Source: CAVPLU01 sp964601325 (lineage in GTDB: Archaea; Thermoproteota; Bathyarchaeia; 40CM-2-53-6). From it: DNA of 6,267 nt. Below are positions 4,976-6,267 of this stretch, in pieces. A program made the position numbers and the translations under genes. Where the stretch lies: NCBI GenBank assembly GCA_964601325.1, contig CAZRNA010000088.1, positions 1 through 6,267 on the forward strand. Direction: 5' to 3'. The first letter of the stretch is position 1, and the number at the start of each line of letters is the position of its first letter. The notes under the pieces are model-generated. The model was not told where the DNA came from and searched no databases. It saw only the letters and a list, made by a program, of their open reading frames with translations.

Positions 4976-5977
4976 ATGACGACCTCTACAACACAGAGAC
5001 CACGCGTTCGTATTCCTTCCGGCTCGAAAGTCCATTGTATATCTCACAAGGACGATCCTGACGGACTTTCAAGCGCCGCCCTTGTCCGCTGTGCTACACA
5101 CTGTTCATTCGGCCTGACCGGTTATGAGGATCTCGAGCGAGTTCTGGCAGAGGCGCCGCGCGGTCTAGACTGGCTCGTCTTGGGTGATCTTGGCCTCAGT
5201 GAGAAGATGGAACTGATCAGCGGTCTCCCAGAGATTGCTCGGCATGTACTGTACTTGGATCATCACCTACTCTCCGCCAAGTCGAAGAGAGCACTTCGGA
5301 AAGCAGGAGTGATCGTTCGTCATTCGCTGGACAATTGTACGAGTGTGCTGGCATGGGATGTGTTCAGGAGTCAACTTCCTGATGGTGCAGTCAATTTGGC
5401 CGCGTATGGAGCCGTGACCGATCCACCCGTCTCTGGTCGCCTTACCCGCCAAGTCATGTTGAAGACGAGCTGGAACCTCGACGCTTACGAAGGCCACCTG
5501 CTTGCGCTCGCCCTCTCCTCCAAGGCCTGTACAACCGCATTGAGAGAGACGACTGTCCGGGAACTAGCAATGCTCAAATTGCCTCACCAAATCGTTCCAG
5601 TTCGTCGCCTCGCCAATGAACAAGCCGCGAGTATGTTGAGGATTCAGCGGCAGCTGTTTCGCCGGGCAGAAGTGAGAAGGCGGATAGCGATCGCCAGTGG
5701 AGGCCACCTATCGCTCGGAACCACCGCTGAGCTGCTGTTGGGTGTTCCGAATGTCATTGCGAGCCTCGTCTACCACACAACAAGAACACCTGCACATACC
5801 CGGATATCTGTCCGAAGCACCGATGAATGCGACCGGCATCTTGGGAGGCTGTTGTCTAAGCTCTCTCGCAGACTCGGCGGCGAAGGCGGCGGACACAAGA
5901 TTGCTGCCGGAGCAATGGTTCCAACCAAGCGACTACAGGAATTCCTGCGCCTGTTCGTCAGAGAAGTCGGCCGCTAA
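4976..5977 (+). CDS. DHH/DHHA1 family phosphoesterase (RecJ/NrnA-like)
   Basis: This is a 333-residue cytoplasmic metal-dependent phosphoesterase. The DHH domain shows HKDDPDG followed by LSSAAL (24-36; metal ligands H24, D27, D29), LVLGDLG (67-73; D71), LYLDHHL (92-98; D95-H96-H97) and YGAVTD (144-149; D149). The C-terminal DHHA1 domain ends with GGEGGGHKIAAG (301-312), the substrate-binding glycine motif. All expected catalytic residues are present, so the enzyme should be active with manganese or magnesium. Family members include archaeal RecJ-like single-strand nucleases, GINS-associated nuclease and nanoRNase/pAp phosphatases; motif I is closer to the archaeal RecJ-like type. At this length it lacks the extra domains of bacterial RecJ. 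Exact substrate is not predictable. ATG 4976 is chosen although the frame is open back to 4871: the additional 35 residues are polar and unlike the family. It is convergent with the zinc-ribbon gene, 5 bp between stops. Confidence 0.88.
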   Translation: MTTSTTQRPRVRIPSGSKVHCISHKDDPDGLSSAALVRCATHCSFGLTGYEDLERVLAEAPRGLDWLVLGDLGLSEKMELISGLPEIARHVLYLDHHLLSAKSKRALRKAGVIVRHSLDNCTSVLAWDVFRSQLPDGAVNLAAYGAVTDPPVSGRLTRQVMLKTSWNLDAYEGHLLALALSSKACTTALRETTVRELAMLKLPHQIVPVRRLANEQAASMLRIQRQLFRRAEVRRRIAIASGGHLSLGTTAELLLGVPNVIASLVYHTTRTPAHTRISVRSTDECDRHLGRLLSKLSRRLGGEGGGHKIAAGAMVPTKRLQEFLRLFVREVGR

Positions 5978-5982
5978 TGTTC

Positions 5983-6240
5983 CTAGGCCACGCCAAGCCT
6001 GAAGTTTGCCTGGGAACCACACTTGTTGCACTTGCAGTAACCTAGGCTGTCAACAGCGAACAATGTCCGCTGACCGCATGCGCTGCAGTTACCCTCGAAG
6101 GACCTCAGCATCGTTACGCTAGAGAGGCCTGACTCAGCTCGATTCTGCTGTCTCTCCTCGCTCTTCTTCTTCATAGTTGAGACGCGTACTTGCTCTTCAT
6201 TCAGCTTCACGATGTATGACTTCGGCAACTTGCGAGGCAT
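5983..6240 (-). CDS. Small zinc-ribbon protein of unknown function
   Basis: This is an 85-residue protein. The N-terminal half (1-45) is basic and polar, with a lysine/arginine-rich stretch near 24-35 (MKKKSEERQQ) likely to be helical. The C-terminal half holds C52-x2-C55, then 15 residues, then C71-x2-C74, with an additional C69: a typical zinc-ribbon knuckle pair. Such small ribbons often bind nucleic acid or a ribosomal or transcription complex, but I do not recognise the family and assign no role. ATG 6240 is preceded by a weak AGGAA at a reasonable distance (about 7 bases), which modestly supports it. An internal ATG exists at residue 23, still leaving the ribbon intact. The gene ends 5 bp from the stop of the convergent DHH gene; only 27 bp upstream of it are in the window. 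Confidence 0.75.
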   Translation of the reverse strand: MPRKLPKSYIVKLNEEQVRVSTMKKKSEERQQNRAESGLSSVTMLRSFEGNCSACGQRTLFAVDSLGYCKCNKCGSQANFRLGVA

Positions 6241-6267
6241 GAACTGTTCCTACGTAGCATAGGTGAA

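Noticed and set aside
1..6267. CRISPR array, insertion sequence, toxin-antitoxin pair or phage module
   Set aside because: No spaced direct repeats, transposase or recombinase motifs, or small overlapping toxin/antitoxin-like genes were seen on either strand.

Overview
This 6.3 kb window most likely comes from a draft or metagenome-assembled archaeal genome. A run of exactly 100 Ns (3413-3512) marks a scaffold gap. The archaeal reading is an inference. It rests on a Dph6-related ATP pyrophosphatase, an archaeal RecJ-like DHH phosphoesterase, a NatA/NatB-type exporter, weak or absent Shine-Dalgarno sites before most genes, TTG starts, and one TATA-like box placed for a leaderless transcript. 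By eye the base composition is near half G+C. I cannot assign a lineage; Thermoplasmata, Bathyarchaeia-like or related groups are guesses. No rRNA, tRNA, CRISPR array, insertion sequence or phage gene is visible.

Layout. (1) 1-2076, minus strand: a winged-helix/iron-sulfur protein (1012-2076) followed downstream by a carbamoyltransferase of the knotted N-acetylornithine/YgeW type (887 to beyond position 1, C-terminus off the window). The carbamoyltransferase is easily missed because it has only a TTG start and runs off the edge. (2) 2077-2335: a divergent intergenic region with three short inverted repeats and a TATA-like box. (3) 2336-3016, plus strand: a Dph6-related ATP pyrophosphatase. 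(4) 3065-4808, minus strand: a two-gene ABC exporter, ATPase first, then a permease whose middle is lost in the N gap. The two are translationally coupled by a Shine-Dalgarno site that overlaps the ATPase stop codon. (5) 4809-4975: a second divergent intergenic region with one inverted repeat. (6) 4976-5977, plus strand: a DHH/DHHA1 phosphoesterase, convergent at only 5 bp with (7) 5983-6240, minus strand, a small zinc-ribbon protein.

How the genes relate: only two associations are supported. The ABC pair forms one exporter. The iron-sulfur protein and carbamoyltransferase are co-oriented neighbours 124 bp apart and might act in one pathway of nitrogenous-compound metabolism, but that is a hypothesis. 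The other genes look like unrelated housekeeping or orphan genes. I do not see convincing evidence of a new multi-gene system. The items most worth a second look are the cysteine-rich protein, the substrate of the carbamoyltransferase, and the paired inverted repeats in the 2.1-2.3 kb divergent promoter region.
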